Part shown: positions 17,401-25,146 of the stretch, piece by piece
Layout of the letters: each line of letters opens with the position of its first letter
Numbering within the stretch: position 1 is the stretch's first letter
NCBI RefSeq assembly: GCF_014836765.1
Contig: NZ_JACSQG010000006.1
Coordinates: 161,181 to 225,180, forward strand
DNA: 64,000 bases
Source of the DNA: Serpens gallinarum
Lineage (GTDB): Bacteria; Pseudomonadota; Gammaproteobacteria; Pseudomonadales; Pseudomonadaceae
Direction of reading: 5' to 3'
The notes under the pieces: model-generated
Told to the model about the DNA's origin: nothing
The model's input: the letters and a program-made list of their open reading frames with translations, nothing else
Database searches by the model: none
Position numbers and translations under genes: made by a program

Positions 17401-17917
17401 GCTCAAGCACCCCATCGAAGTACGTTCCTGGCCGGGGAAGGGCAGCGTATTCAGCGTCACCGTGCCGCTGGCGCGCTCGGCGGCGCCCAGTGCGGCGCCC
17501 AGTGCGGTGACCGGCCGCCAGAACGCCATCCATAACGGCAACCTGAACGGTGCCCAGGTGCTGTGCATCGATAACGAAGACAGCATTCTGATCGGCATGC
17601 GCAGCCTGTTGAGCCGCTGGGGTTGCCAGGTATGGACGGCGCGCAGCCGTGAAGAGTGCGAACAGTTGCTTAATGACGATGTGCAGCCGCAACTGGCCCT
17701 GGTGGACTATCACCTTAATGAAGGCGACACCGGTACCGAGCTGATGGCCTGGTTGCGCACCCGCCTGGGCGAACCGATTCCGGGCGTGGTGATCAGCGCC
17801 GACAGCCGAGCGGAGCTGATCAGCGAGGTGCATGCCGCCGGCCTCGATTACCTGAGCAAGCCAGTCAAACCCGCCGCCCTGCGCGCGCTGATCAGTCGCC
17901 ACCTAAAGCTGCGCTGA
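14429..17917 (+). CDS. Symporter-linked hybrid histidine kinase/response regulator (CrbS/MxtR type)
   Basis: Very large inner-membrane signalling protein of 1162 residues. The first 500 residues form a sodium:solute symporter module with about 13 transmembrane segments (KMVMISKQESITSIADFIAARYGKS is a typical SSS loop, split near residue 95). A STAC-like linker and a PAS domain (about 640-750) follow, then a coiled coil, HisKA with His805 in AAVSHDLMQPLNAARL, an ATPase domain (VWDQGPGIPE, GLGLGLAIADGF), and a C-terminal receiver with Asp1093 in LALVDYHLNEGD. The layout is that of CrbS/MxtR, which with a LuxR-type regulator controls acetate use; no such regulator is adjacent. The short duplication SAAPSAAPSA before the receiver comes from a 12-bp repeat near 17485. 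Confidence 0.9.
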   Translation: MSLSPGLIALVAFAYMALLFAIAFYGDRRRTPLSPALRAWVYSLSLAVYCTSWTFFGAVGQVTEQLWAFLPIYLGPVLLLLFAPWVLQKMVMISKQESITSIADFIAARYGKSRPLAVVVALICLVGILPYLALQLKAIVLGVNLLIGANPDSTTSSATDTALLVSGALALFSILFGTRKLDVTEHHRGMVMAIAFESLVKLLAFLAVGIFVTYGLFDGFEHLLSQAHLAPQLEAFWAKQMNWPAMLVQTGMAMIAIVCLPRQFHVTVVENNAPQDLRQVRWVFPLYLALAALFVVPIALAGQMLLPAGVMPDTFVISLPLAESHPALALLAFIGGASAATGMVIVASVTLSTMISNDMLLPWLLSRQTSERPFELFRHWMLTARRVSIVVILLLAYVSYRLLGANASLATIGQVSFAAIGQLAPAMFGALVWKQANRRGVFAGLAAGSLIWLYTLVLPLVAGGLGWSLDAFPGLRTVLYFPLWIEVDPLTRGVVLSLAGNFLLFALVSIFSRTRVSEYWQASRFIGQEVYRPSNRPLLAVQINDLRTLAARFVGDERAEQSFERFAMRQGKALNLSQAADGDWIAHTERLLAGVLGASSTRAVVKAAIEGRDMQVEDVVRIVDEASEVLQFNRALLQGAIENITQGISVVDQSLRLVAWNHRYLELFGYPEGLIYVGRPIADLIRYNAERGLCGPGDAEHHVIKRLYWMRQGTAHTSERLFPNGRVIELIGNPMPGGGFVMSFTDITEFREAETALKVANEGLEQRVAERTRELSQLNVALIAAKGIAEAANQSKTRFLAAVSHDLMQPLNAARLFSASLAHAEQSLQPETRELVQHLDSSLRSVEDLITDLLDISRLENDRIAPDRHAFALSSLFDTLGVEFKALAQEQGIDFRLRGSRLRIDSDQKLLRRVLQNFLTNAFRYAKGSVLLGVRRTGSHLRLEVWDQGPGIPENKRREIFEEFKRLDNHQTRAEKGLGLGLAIADGFCKVLKHPIEVRSWPGKGSVFSVTVPLARSAAPSAAPSAVTGRQNAIHNGNLNGAQVLCIDNEDSILIGMRSLLSRWGCQVWTARSREECEQLLNDDVQPQLALVDYHLNEGDTGTELMAWLRTRLGEPIPGVVISADSRAELISEVHAAGLDYLSKPVKPAALRALISRHLKLR

Positions 17918-17926
17918 GGCTGACAC

Positions 17927-17946
17927 GGCCCGTGTTGCCACGGGCC
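17927..17946 (+). terminator. Hairpin after the hybrid kinase
   Basis: GGCCCGTG (17927-17934) pairs with CACGGGCC (17939-17946) over TTGC. The sequence after it (AGTCCTTCC) is only mildly T-rich. It probably ends the kinase mRNA. Confidence 0.55.
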
Positions 17947-18034
17947 AGTCCTTCCATGATTGACCTGAGTGGCTTTACCACGGGGTGTTGAGCGGTACTA
18001 TGCGGCCCGGAATCACCGCTTGCCAGGAACCTCC

Positions 18035-19288
18035 ATGGATACTCCCCACTTACTTCTCAGCCTTGCTACCGCTTTGGCCATCGGCCTGCTGATCGGCGCC
18101 GAGCGCGGCTGGCGCGGGCGCACCCTTAACGATGGCCAGTTGGCTGCCGGTATTCGCACCCATGGGCTGGTCGGCCTGTTCGGCGGACTGTCCACCTTGC
18201 TGGCGGATACCTTTGGCGGCGGAGCCTGGATCGCCAGCCTGGTGGTTCTGGGGCTGCTGGTGCTGGCCGGGTATGTCAATGATCTACACAAGAACGGCGA
18301 TCGCGGCCTGACCAGCGAAATCGCCCTGCTGCTGACCTTCGTGCTCGGCAGCCTGGCCTTGGCCGATTACCGTGCCCTGGCCGCCAGTTGCGCGGTGCTG
18401 GTGGCGGTGCTGTTGAGCCTCAAGGACCAATTGCACGGCGCGCTCAAGCGCCTGTCCGCCGTCGAGGTGAGCGGCGCACTGAAGTTGCTGTTCATCTCGC
18501 TGGTGCTGCTGCCGGTATTGCCGAACCAGGGCTATGGCCCCTGGGGCGTGCTCAATCCCTACAGCATCTGGTGGATGGTGGTGCTGATCGCCAGTATTGG
18601 CTTCGCCGCTTACGTTGCTGTGCGCCTGGTGGGCACGCGCCATGGCCTGCTCTTGACCGCACTGCTCGGCGGCCTGGTGTCTTCCACCGCAATGACCCTG
18701 AGCCTGGCACGCCTGCATGATCAGACGCGCCTGCGCAACGTTCTAGCCGCCGGCCTGCTGGCCACCTCGGCGCTGATGTTTCCGCGCGTGTTGCTGGAGG
18801 TCGGCGTGATCAACGCCAGCCTGTTGCCCGCTTTGCTTGGTCCCTTGCTGGTCAGTTGCGCGGTCTATGCAGCCGGCGCACTGTGGTGGATCTCCCGACC
18901 CCACGAGCCCGGCAGTCCAGACAGCGAGGCGCCACTGTCGAACCCGTTCGAATTGGCGCCGGCGCTGCGTTTCGCCGCCCTGCTGGTGCTGATCCTGTTC
19001 CTGGTCGAAGGCGGCCGTCGGCTGTTCGGTGATGCCGGGGTTTATCTGGTCGCCCTGCTCTCCGGCCTGGCCGATGTGGACGCCATCACCCTGTCACTGG
19101 CGCGTAATGCCCAGAGCGATCTGCATGCCAGCACCGCCGTGTATGGCATCTTCCTCGCCGCGTTGAGCAACAGCCTGGTCAAGGGCCTGCTGATCGCCGT
19201 GGTCGGTGGTCGTCACCTGGCGCTGCGTACCCTGCCCTTTATGGCGGTGGGCTTAATGGCCGGCGCGGCGCTGCTGTTGACGGCATGA
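18035..19288 (+). CDS. MgtC/SapB family protein with DUF4010
   Basis: Integral membrane protein of 417 residues with many hydrophobic helices. The N-terminal MgtC/SapB domain (about 8-135) has the signature ALAIGLLIGAERGWRGR and GIRTHGLVGLFGGLS. The C-terminal half is DUF4010, with GLVSSTAMTLSLARL and the closing ALLSGLADVDAITLSLAR. MgtC proteins modulate ion homeostasis and virulence in some species; the role of the DUF4010 fusion is not known. I chose ATG 18035, after GGAACCTCC, since the upstream frame has no family match. It appears monocistronic. Confidence 0.85.
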   Translation: MDTPHLLLSLATALAIGLLIGAERGWRGRTLNDGQLAAGIRTHGLVGLFGGLSTLLADTFGGGAWIASLVVLGLLVLAGYVNDLHKNGDRGLTSEIALLLTFVLGSLALADYRALAASCAVLVAVLLSLKDQLHGALKRLSAVEVSGALKLLFISLVLLPVLPNQGYGPWGVLNPYSIWWMVVLIASIGFAAYVAVRLVGTRHGLLLTALLGGLVSSTAMTLSLARLHDQTRLRNVLAAGLLATSALMFPRVLLEVGVINASLLPALLGPLLVSCAVYAAGALWWISRPHEPGSPDSEAPLSNPFELAPALRFAALLVLILFLVEGGRRLFGDAGVYLVALLSGLADVDAITLSLARNAQSDLHASTAVYGIFLAALSNSLVKGLLIAVVGGRHLALRTLPFMAVGLMAGAALLLTA

Positions 19289-19307
19289 AGCGCCTGGGCG
19301 CGCGTCC

Positions 19308-19339
19308 GTAGGAAGGCGTTGAGCACAACGATACCCATC
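19308..19339. repeat. 32-bp dispersed repeat, copy A
   Basis: GTAGGAAGGCGTTGAGCACA and the bases to CCCATC at 19339. It matches the copy at 60194-60225 at 29 of 32 positions and resembles the one at 29860-29891. All three lie just past the 3' end of a gene. Confidence 0.75.
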
Positions 19340-19509
19340 CTGTGGTAGTGATGCGGAACATTTTTGGCCTCCGGCGAGCGGACAAGAAAACGCCTGACTC
19401 CCCCAACCAAGGACTGGATGGCTGTCAGCGAGCGCGTGGCTCCCATCGCCCAGGAACAATCGGCATCACACTGAGGGCTGTCACGGTCACGCCACCGCCA
19501 GGAGTCGTC

Positions 19510-20487
19510 ATGCCCAGCCACACCGACACGCCTTCCACGCCTGTTCAACCCGCACCTGCGATCAACCTGAACACGGCGAAAGCGCAACGTCTGGATATAT
19601 CCGCTGATGGCGTGCGCCTGGCGGTTTACTGCTGGGGCCGGGCCGACGCACCACCCTTGCTGCTGGTGCATGGCTACCCCGATAACCATACCGTCTGGCT
19701 GCCGCTGATTAGTGAATTGGCTGACGACTACCGGATCATCGCCTATGACGTGCGCGGCTTCGGCGCCTCGCAAAAACCCCGACGGCGCCAGGACTACCGA
19801 CTAAAGAAGCTGGCCAATGACCTTGAAGCGGTGATTCGCGCCACCAGCCCGGATCGCCCTGTGCACCTGCTGGCCCATGACTGGGGTTCGATTCAGTGCT
19901 GGGAAGCGGTAACCGAGCCGCGCATGCAGCCGCTACTGGCGTCATTTACCAGTATTTCCGGTCCTTGCCTCGATCACGTTGGCCATTGGATGCGCGACCG
20001 CCTGAAGCCCAAAAGACGGACCGGCGCGTTAAGCCAGCTGACCGGGCAATTGCTCAGCTCCTGGTACATCGGCTTCTTCCACATTCCGCTGCTACCGGAG
20101 CTGTGCTGGCGATTGGGACTGGACCGGGCCTGGCCGTGGTTGCTGGCCAGGCTTGAAGGGTTGCCAAACATGCCCCCCAGTACCAGCCAGCGCGCCGATG
20201 GCATGCATGGCATCCACCTGTACCGAGCCAATTTCTTCCGCTGCCTGTTCAGGCCGCGCCTGCGCAGCACCGAGGTGGCGGTGCAACTGATCGTACCGCT
20301 GCGCGACCGCTTCGTGCGCCCGCAACTGTTCGACGGCTTGTCGCGCTGGGCGCCCAACGTAACTCGACGCGACGCTGACGCGGGGCACTGGCAGTTGCTG
20401 GCGCGTCCCCAGAAAATGGCCGACTGGATGCGGCAGTTCACCCACCAGGTGGAAAACGATTTCCACTCAGCACAGTCACGCCGTTAG
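19510..20487 (+). CDS. Alpha/beta hydrolase, epoxide hydrolase-like
   Basis: Soluble hydrolase of 325 residues. The oxyanion-hole motif is HGYPDNHTVW near residue 56. The nucleophile is Asp124 in LLAHDWGSIQ, as in epoxide hydrolases and haloalkane dehalogenases, rather than a serine. The catalytic histidine is probably in DADAGHWQLLARP near residue 298. I chose ATG 19510, preceded by CCAGGAGTC. The N-terminal 30 residues are proline- and threonine-rich with no clear signal peptide. The substrate is unknown; neighbours give no clue. Confidence 0.85.
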   Translation: MPSHTDTPSTPVQPAPAINLNTAKAQRLDISADGVRLAVYCWGRADAPPLLLVHGYPDNHTVWLPLISELADDYRIIAYDVRGFGASQKPRRRQDYRLKKLANDLEAVIRATSPDRPVHLLAHDWGSIQCWEAVTEPRMQPLLASFTSISGPCLDHVGHWMRDRLKPKRRTGALSQLTGQLLSSWYIGFFHIPLLPELCWRLGLDRAWPWLLARLEGLPNMPPSTSQRADGMHGIHLYRANFFRCLFRPRLRSTEVAVQLIVPLRDRFVRPQLFDGLSRWAPNVTRRDADAGHWQLLARPQKMADWMRQFTHQVENDFHSAQSRR

Positions 20488-20513
20488 CCGCAGCCCTGAA
20501 AGCTAGAACAGCA

Positions 20514-21989
20514 TCAGATGTCCTGATCATCCAGCGCCGGCAGGCCGGCGGCACGTTCCAGCAGTTCATTGGGTAGGCTCTTGCTGGCGCGCGCCCCCAG
20601 CAGCTTGAGATTTTCCACCCGGCCGATCAGGTTGCCGCGGCCATCCACCAGCTTGTTCCGGGCGCTGGCGTAGGCCTTGTCCAACTGCTGCAGGCGGCTG
20701 CCCATTTCGTCCAAATCCTGCACGAAGGCCACGAACTTGTCGTACAGCGCTCCGGCGCGCTCTGCGATTTCACGGGCATTCTGGCTCTGGCGTTCCTGAC
20801 GCCACAGGCTGTCGATCACCCGCAGGGTGGCCAGCAGCGTCGTCGGGCTGACAATCACGATGTGCTGGTCGTAGGCTTCCTGGAACAGGCCCGGATCGGC
20901 CTGCAAGGCCGCGGCGAACGCCGCCTCGATGGGCACGAACAGCAACACGAAATCCAGACTGTGCAAGCCTTCCAGGCGCTGATAATCCTTCACCGACAAG
21001 CCTTTCAGGTGGCTGCGCAGTGACAGCACATGACGCTTGAGCGCCTGCTCGCGCACCTCGTCATTTTCTGCGCTAACCAGCGCCTGATAAGCGGTCAGGC
21101 TGACCTTGGAATCCACCACCACCTGTTTTTCACCGGGCAGCTGGATCAGCACATCCGGCTGAAAACGCTGGCCCTCGGCGCTCTGCAAGCTGACTTGGGT
21201 GTGGTACTCGCGGCCCTTGACCAGCCCGGCATGCTCCAGCACCCGTTCAAGTACCAGCTCGCCCCAGTTCCCCTGGGTCTTCTGGCCCTGCAGGGCGCGG
21301 GTCAGGTTGGTGGCCTCATCGCCCAGGCGCTGATTGAGCTGCTGCAGGCGCTCCAGTTCCTTGCCCAGCGAGAAACGCTCGCGAGCTTCCTGCTGATAAC
21401 TGTCCTCGACGCGTTTTTCGAACGCCTGAATGCGCTCCTTGAGGGGATCGAGCAATTGGCCCAACCGCTGCTGGCTGGACTCGGCGAAACGCTGCTCGCG
21501 TTCGGCGAAGATATTGCCGGCCAGCTCGGCAAATTGCGCACGCAGCTCGTCGCGCGCGCCCTGCAAATCCTGCAAACGCTGTTGATGAGCCTGCTGCTGC
21601 TCGTGCAGCTCCGCCGCCAGGGCCGCACGCTCGGCACCCAGCCGGCGCAGTTCGCTTTCCTTGTGTTCGCGTTCGGTGAGCCAGGCCTGCTGGTCGGCAC
21701 GGGCGCGCTGCTGGTCCAGGGCCAGCAGTTCGCGCTCGCGGCGCTGGGCTGCCAGTTCGGCCTGTTGCGCGGCATTGTGCTGGGCCACTTCGGCGAGTTC
21801 CTGACGGCACTCATTCAACTGGCCGCCGAGCACATCCTGGGCCAGCAAGGCGGTGTCGGCGCGCTCCTTGAGAACTGCCGCTTCAGCGCGCAGCCGCGCC
21901 AGTTGGCGCTGCTGCTGCCACGCCAGGCCGAGCAAGGGCAACGCGGCCAGCAACAAGCCGGCTAAAAGATAGGAAACATGGATCGGCAT
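20514..21989 (-). CDS. rmuC: RmuC family DNA recombination protein
   Basis: Protein of 491 residues thought to limit inverted-repeat recombination. An N-terminal membrane anchor (LLAGLLLAALPLLGLAW, about 7-23) is followed by a long coiled coil (about 25-210) rich in Gln, Arg and Glu, then the RmuC nuclease-like domain (about 215-450). That domain shows RALQGQKTQGNWGELVLERVLE, FQPDVLIQLPGEKQVVVDSKVSL and IVSPTTLLATLRVIDSLWRQE split over its length. I chose the ATG at 21989 with GGGAG 5 nt upstream; another ATG lies five codons earlier. The Sel1 gene lies 80 bp upstream on the same strand. Confidence 0.92.
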   Translation of the reverse strand: MPIHVSYLLAGLLLAALPLLGLAWQQQRQLARLRAEAAVLKERADTALLAQDVLGGQLNECRQELAEVAQHNAAQQAELAAQRRERELLALDQQRARADQQAWLTEREHKESELRRLGAERAALAAELHEQQQAHQQRLQDLQGARDELRAQFAELAGNIFAEREQRFAESSQQRLGQLLDPLKERIQAFEKRVEDSYQQEARERFSLGKELERLQQLNQRLGDEATNLTRALQGQKTQGNWGELVLERVLEHAGLVKGREYHTQVSLQSAEGQRFQPDVLIQLPGEKQVVVDSKVSLTAYQALVSAENDEVREQALKRHVLSLRSHLKGLSVKDYQRLEGLHSLDFVLLFVPIEAAFAAALQADPGLFQEAYDQHIVIVSPTTLLATLRVIDSLWRQERQSQNAREIAERAGALYDKFVAFVQDLDEMGSRLQQLDKAYASARNKLVDGRGNLIGRVENLKLLGARASKSLPNELLERAAGLPALDDQDI

Positions 21990-22070
21990 GACAGCTCCCG
22001 GCATGGATTTCAGCGAATGCGGCGAGTATATCCAGCCCACTGATCGGGCCGTGCGGCCAAACCAGGAGAA

Positions 22071-22400
22071 TTACTCGGAAAGCGGCGGGTTTTCCGCCTG
22101 GCCCAACGCCTGCAGGGCACGTTCATCGCCCGCGCGTGCCGCCTGTTGCAACAGCGCCTGGCCGATACGCCGATCGCGGGCGTTGCCGCAATCGCGGCAC
22201 AACAGCAATCCCAGCCGGCTCTGCGCTTCTACCACACCCTGACGCGCCGGTTGCTTGAGCAGGTTGCCGGCCAGGCGCTTGACGCTGGTGGCCTGTCCCA
22301 GTCTCGGGCTATCCAACAACCAGCCGGCCAGCCGCAGCGGCAAACCACTGCGCGGCATTGCAGCGCAGGTTGAATGAATGGTCGGATGTAGACGCTTCAT
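22071..22400 (-). CDS. Small Sel1-repeat protein
   Basis: A 109-residue protein with two degenerate Sel1-like (TPR-type) repeats: GVVEAQSRLGLLLCRDCGNA and IGQALLQQAARAGDERALQALG. The first repeat carries a Cys-x2-Cys pair. There is no obvious signal peptide. Such repeats mediate protein contacts, and the partner is unknown. The ribosome-binding site is weak, so the start at 22400 is tentative. It precedes rmuC on the same strand, possibly cotranscribed. Confidence 0.7.
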   Translation of the reverse strand: MKRLHPTIHSTCAAMPRSGLPLRLAGWLLDSPRLGQATSVKRLAGNLLKQPARQGVVEAQSRLGLLLCRDCGNARDRRIGQALLQQAARAGDERALQALGQAENPPLSE

Positions 22401-22711
22401 GGGTTCAGCAAATAGCCAAGGGGGGCGGCACTCTACACTTTTTTACAGCCGGGTAAAGGCTTGCAAAAAACGCTCAAATAAGCCTTGGCGCCAGCGCTCA
22501 GCAATCCACAATTTCTGTGGATAACTCTGTTGAGAAGCCGCTGAGAAACGCCGCAAAGCGTGGTGATTCGGGCCATTGAGTCAAATTGTCCATTCTTTGA
22601 CCATTCAAATAAATTCATTATTTTTCAATGGCTTATAAAAAGCTCAATCGTAAATCAATGACTTGCAAATGAATCTGAGAGTGACTTGACAACGAACGAC
22701 GCTATTGTGCA
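22401..22711. other. AT-rich intergenic stretch
   Basis: No convincing gene. The part from about 22560 to 22690 is clearly more AT-rich than its surroundings. It holds the DnaA-box palindrome at 22504-22524. One open frame on the minus strand (22433-22618) has no ribosome-binding site and no recognisable features, and I leave it out. Confidence 0.5.
22504..22524. promoter_or_regulatory. Perfect DnaA box within an inverted repeat
   Basis: TGTGGATAA at 22516-22524 is the exact complement of the consensus DnaA box TTATCCACA. It forms a palindrome with ATCCACA at 22504-22510 across ATTTC. An AT-rich tract follows within 100 bp. Confidence 0.45.
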
Positions 22712-22832
22712 CAAGTTGGCAGGCCCTACCTCGATAAATGCACAGTGCCCGCGAATCATGATAGGTGAACACCAGCCTGCCAACGCGGACAACGAAAAAC
22801 CCCGGCCAAGATGCTCCGGGGTTTTTCGTTGT
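22712..22832 (+). ncRNA. Candidate structured RNA with strong terminator
   Basis: TTGGCAGGC (22716-22724) pairs perfectly with GCCTGCCAA (22775-22783), enclosing about 50 nt. Six nt later a 17-bp perfect stem (22789-22805 with 22816-22832) ends in CCGGGGTTTTTCG. No reading frame explains it. A TTGACA lies at 22686-22691, but no -10 at proper spacing is seen. The terminator also serves the minus-strand gene ending at 22866, so the RNA call is tentative. Confidence 0.35.
22789..22832. terminator. Bidirectional terminator
   Basis: A 17-bp stem whose arms begin ACAACGAAAAACCCCGG, with loop CCAAGATGCT. Each strand ends the stem with a T-run, so it can stop transcription from the minus-strand small gene and from the plus strand. 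Confidence 0.88.
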
Positions 22833-22865
22833 GACAGACCTGCACCATCCGCAGATCCTTCGTGG

Positions 22866-23060
22866 TTACAGCTCAAGCTCCTGCAAATGTTCCTTGGGTA
22901 GTTTGCGCGCCCCGGTCAGAATGACTTGCCGCGCTGCCTCATCGAGCATCTGTTCCGCCTCTGCCATCTCCATGGCACCCGTGACCAGGCGCCTGGCTTT
23001 CAGCCAGTCCAGCAAAGCATTGACGGCGCGTCGTTCGGCATCAGTAGATGTACACAGCAT
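22866..23060 (-). CDS. Small conserved-type hypothetical protein (64 aa)
   Basis: Soluble helical protein of 64 residues with no signal peptide. It begins MLCTSTDAERRAVNALLDW and has a middle segment ALLDWLKARRLV and an acidic EMAEAEQMLDEAAR, ending KLPKEHLQELEL. The start at 23060 follows a very strong AAGGAGGGAGGA, which favours real translation over the longer frame beginning at 23096. A bidirectional terminator follows its stop. I do not recognise the family. Confidence 0.65.
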   Translation of the reverse strand: MLCTSTDAERRAVNALLDWLKARRLVTGAMEMAEAEQMLDEAARQVILTGARKLPKEHLQELEL

Positions 23061-23224
23061 TCCTCCCTCCTTGGGGCATGTTGGTATGGTCCCCACAGCG
23101 TAGACAGGCGATTGCCGAAGACTATTCAGCGAATGTCCGTAAAAGCGACCCCAATCACAAACCCATGATTGCTCAGGCTAAAACCGACCAAAGGCATGGG
23201 CGTTTGGCGGTTTTCAGCCAATAA

Positions 23225-23257
23225 AAAACCCCGCCCTTCCGAGGAAGTCGGGGTTTT
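23225..23257 (-). terminator. Terminator of earP-efp
   Basis: AAAACCCCG (23225-23233) pairs with CGGGGTTTT (23249-23257) over 15 nt; T-runs are present on both strands. A second hairpin, AAAACCG-A-CCAAA with TTTGG-CGGTTTT (23180-23214), lies just beyond it in the efp direction. Confidence 0.82.
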
Positions 23258-23313
23258 GTGTCGATCTGCTCGCGGTCAGCCGGGCTGGCGGCAGCTCGAC
23301 ATACGTATCAGGC

Positions 23314-23880
23314 TCAGGCCTTGACGCGGGCCTTGTACTCGCCGGTGCGGGTGTCGATTTCGATGAAGTCACCGATTTCGCAGAAGGCGGATACTTGCAG
23401 CTCGGCGCCGTTGTTCAGGCGAGCGGTCTTCATCACCTTGCCGGACGTGTCACCACGTACAGACGGCTCGGTGTAAGCGATCTGGCGAACGATGCTGGTC
23501 GGCAGTTCAACCGAGATTACCTTGTCGTTGTAGAACACGGCTTCGCAGACGTCGGTCATGCCGTCTTCGATGAAGGTCATCACGCCTTCCAGGTCGTCCT
23601 TTTCGATCTCGTACTGGTTGAACTCAGCGTCCATGAATACGTACAGCGGATCGGCGAAATAGGAGTAGGTAACTTCCTTGCGCTCGAGGATGATCGTTTC
23701 GAACTTGTCGTCGGCCTTGAATACCGTTTCGGTAGCGGCGCCGGTGAGCAGGTTCTTCAGCTTCATCTTGACGACCGCAGAGTTACGGCCGGACTTGTTG
23801 AACTCGGCTTTCTGGATGACCCAGGGAGTGCCGTTGATGTTGGCTACCTGGCCAGCGCGAAATTCTTGTGCGGTTTTCAT
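23314..23880 (-). CDS. efp: Elongation factor P
   Basis: Translation factor of 188 residues that relieves ribosome stalling at polyproline runs. It has three beta-barrel domains: KOW-like domain 1 (1-65), then two OB-type domains. The tip loop of domain 1 is KSGRN with Arg32, so it belongs to the arginine-rhamnosylated class rather than the lysylated class (Lys34). The modifying enzyme EarP is encoded 126 bp upstream on the same strand, which confirms the assignment. The start at 23880 follows GGATATCCCGT. Confidence 0.97.
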   Translation of the reverse strand: MKTAQEFRAGQVANINGTPWVIQKAEFNKSGRNSAVVKMKLKNLLTGAATETVFKADDKFETIILERKEVTYSYFADPLYVFMDAEFNQYEIEKDDLEGVMTFIEDGMTDVCEAVFYNDKVISVELPTSIVRQIAYTEPSVRGDTSGKVMKTARLNNGAELQVSAFCEIGDFIEIDTRTGEYKARVKA

Positions 23881-24006
23881 ACGGGATATCCGAGCAGATG
23901 AGGGACAAAAAACAGGCCGCGTATGATAGCCAATTCGCGCGAAATTAGTAACTCTGCCCCGCGCACGGCCTGACGACCCTTCTCCGCCTGCCCTGACTGC
24001 ACGCCC

Positions 24007-25146
24007 TCAGGCATCGCGCATGCGCTCGCTGAAGCGCAGCAGATTGCTGGCCAGATCCGTTTCCGCTCCCCGGTCGCTACTCCAGGCCTCGGCATGCCGC
24101 TGCAGATCGCCCTCACACGCCAGCCAGCGCTGCCACGGCCCCGCCATGTCCTCGCCGGCATTCCAGGCCCGCCATAATTCACCCACCGCCCGCGCCGCAT
24201 CGGGCGCCAGGGTCTGGCAATATTGATCCAGAAAGGCCTGCAACTTGTCCCAGTGCGCTCCGTCTTCCTGCGGATAGATATGCCAGAGCATGGGCCGCCC
24301 GGCCCACTGCGCGCGCAGGAAGGAATCCTCGCCACGCACCGCATTGAGGTCGCAGCACCACAGCAGTTGGTCGTACTCTTCCTGACGAACGAAGGGCAGC
24401 ACGTTGATGCGCAGATTGCCACGCTGGCAACTGTCGCCCGCACGCAACGCAGGGCCAGCCAGCCAGGCCTGCAAATCAGCCTGGATACGCCCTTCGGGAA
24501 TCAACAGCCGAGTAGGCCGGGTAACTTCTGTCAACGCCTCCAGCCAACTGGCCAGTCCCCGATTCTCGTAGGCGAACAGCGAGATCAGCCGCTCCTCGGG
24601 ACTCCGTTGCACACCCAGCCTGGCCAGAAAGGCCTGTTGCGCCTGCCCATTGGCCTGAAAAGCCCTGCGCCGCGCCAGCAGATCGCCTTCACGCAATAAT
24701 CCGCCGGTGGCCGGGCCAAAGCCGGGGAAAAAGAAATGCTTTTGCAGGCCATCGGGCTGCGGCGAGGACAGCCCATGACAGCCCGCCACCCAGTCTTCGG
24801 CGCTGAGATATTCCAGGTTCAGCCACAGCGGCGCAGGCGTCCGAGACGCCATGGCGGCCTCGAAAAGCGCAGGCAGGCGACAGGCAAAGGCTTCGATCAC
24901 CACCTCGGCGGGCTCAACCGGCTGCCAATCCCGCGGCCATTGACGCACCTCGACCCCTGCGTGGTGTTGTACGCTCGCCGTGACTGTCGCCTCAGGACAC
25001 AAACGCACGAACGCGGCCAGCTCATCGACCCACAGGCGCACGCGCTGATCATGTTCAGTCGCCAGTTGTCGAGCCAGGCGCCAGGTCACACCAATGTCGC
25101 CATAGTTGTCGACGACACAGCAAAAAATGTCCCAGGAACGCGACAT
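24007..25146 (-). CDS. earP: EarP, EF-P arginine rhamnosyltransferase
   Basis: Inverting glycosyltransferase of 379 residues (GT-B fold) that attaches rhamnose from dTDP-rhamnose to Arg32 of EF-P. The N-terminal opening MSRSWDIFCCVVDNYGDIGV contains the catalytic aspartate region DNYGDIGV, one of the conserved Asp sites. The dTDP-binding C-terminal half has SLFAYEN, LNAVRGEDSFLRAQWAGRPMLWHIYPQ (split near residue 285) and EDGAHWDKL. I chose ATG 25146 with CGGAG upstream because the longer in-frame form lacks family similarity. It precedes efp. Confidence 0.95.
   Translation of the reverse strand: MSRSWDIFCCVVDNYGDIGVTWRLARQLATEHDQRVRLWVDELAAFVRLCPEATVTASVQHHAGVEVRQWPRDWQPVEPAEVVIEAFACRLPALFEAAMASRTPAPLWLNLEYLSAEDWVAGCHGLSSPQPDGLQKHFFFPGFGPATGGLLREGDLLARRRAFQANGQAQQAFLARLGVQRSPEERLISLFAYENRGLASWLEALTEVTRPTRLLIPEGRIQADLQAWLAGPALRAGDSCQRGNLRINVLPFVRQEEYDQLLWCCDLNAVRGEDSFLRAQWAGRPMLWHIYPQEDGAHWDKLQAFLDQYCQTLAPDAARAVGELWRAWNAGEDMAGPWQRWLACEGDLQRHAEAWSSDRGAETDLASNLLRFSERMRDA

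Noticed and set aside
17480..17520. Repeat domain in the hybrid kinase (SAAPSAAPSA)
   Set aside because: Only two copies of a 12-bp unit in a flexible linker; it is a local slippage duplication and not a functional domain.
22433..22618. 61-codon minus-strand frame in the AT-rich stretch
   Set aside because: No ribosome-binding site, no recognisable features, and poor codon pattern compared with neighbours.
22686..22714. Promoter using TTGACA at 22686
   Set aside because: The -35 is perfect but no acceptable -10 lies at 16-18 bp; the nearest TATTGT is only 11 bp away.
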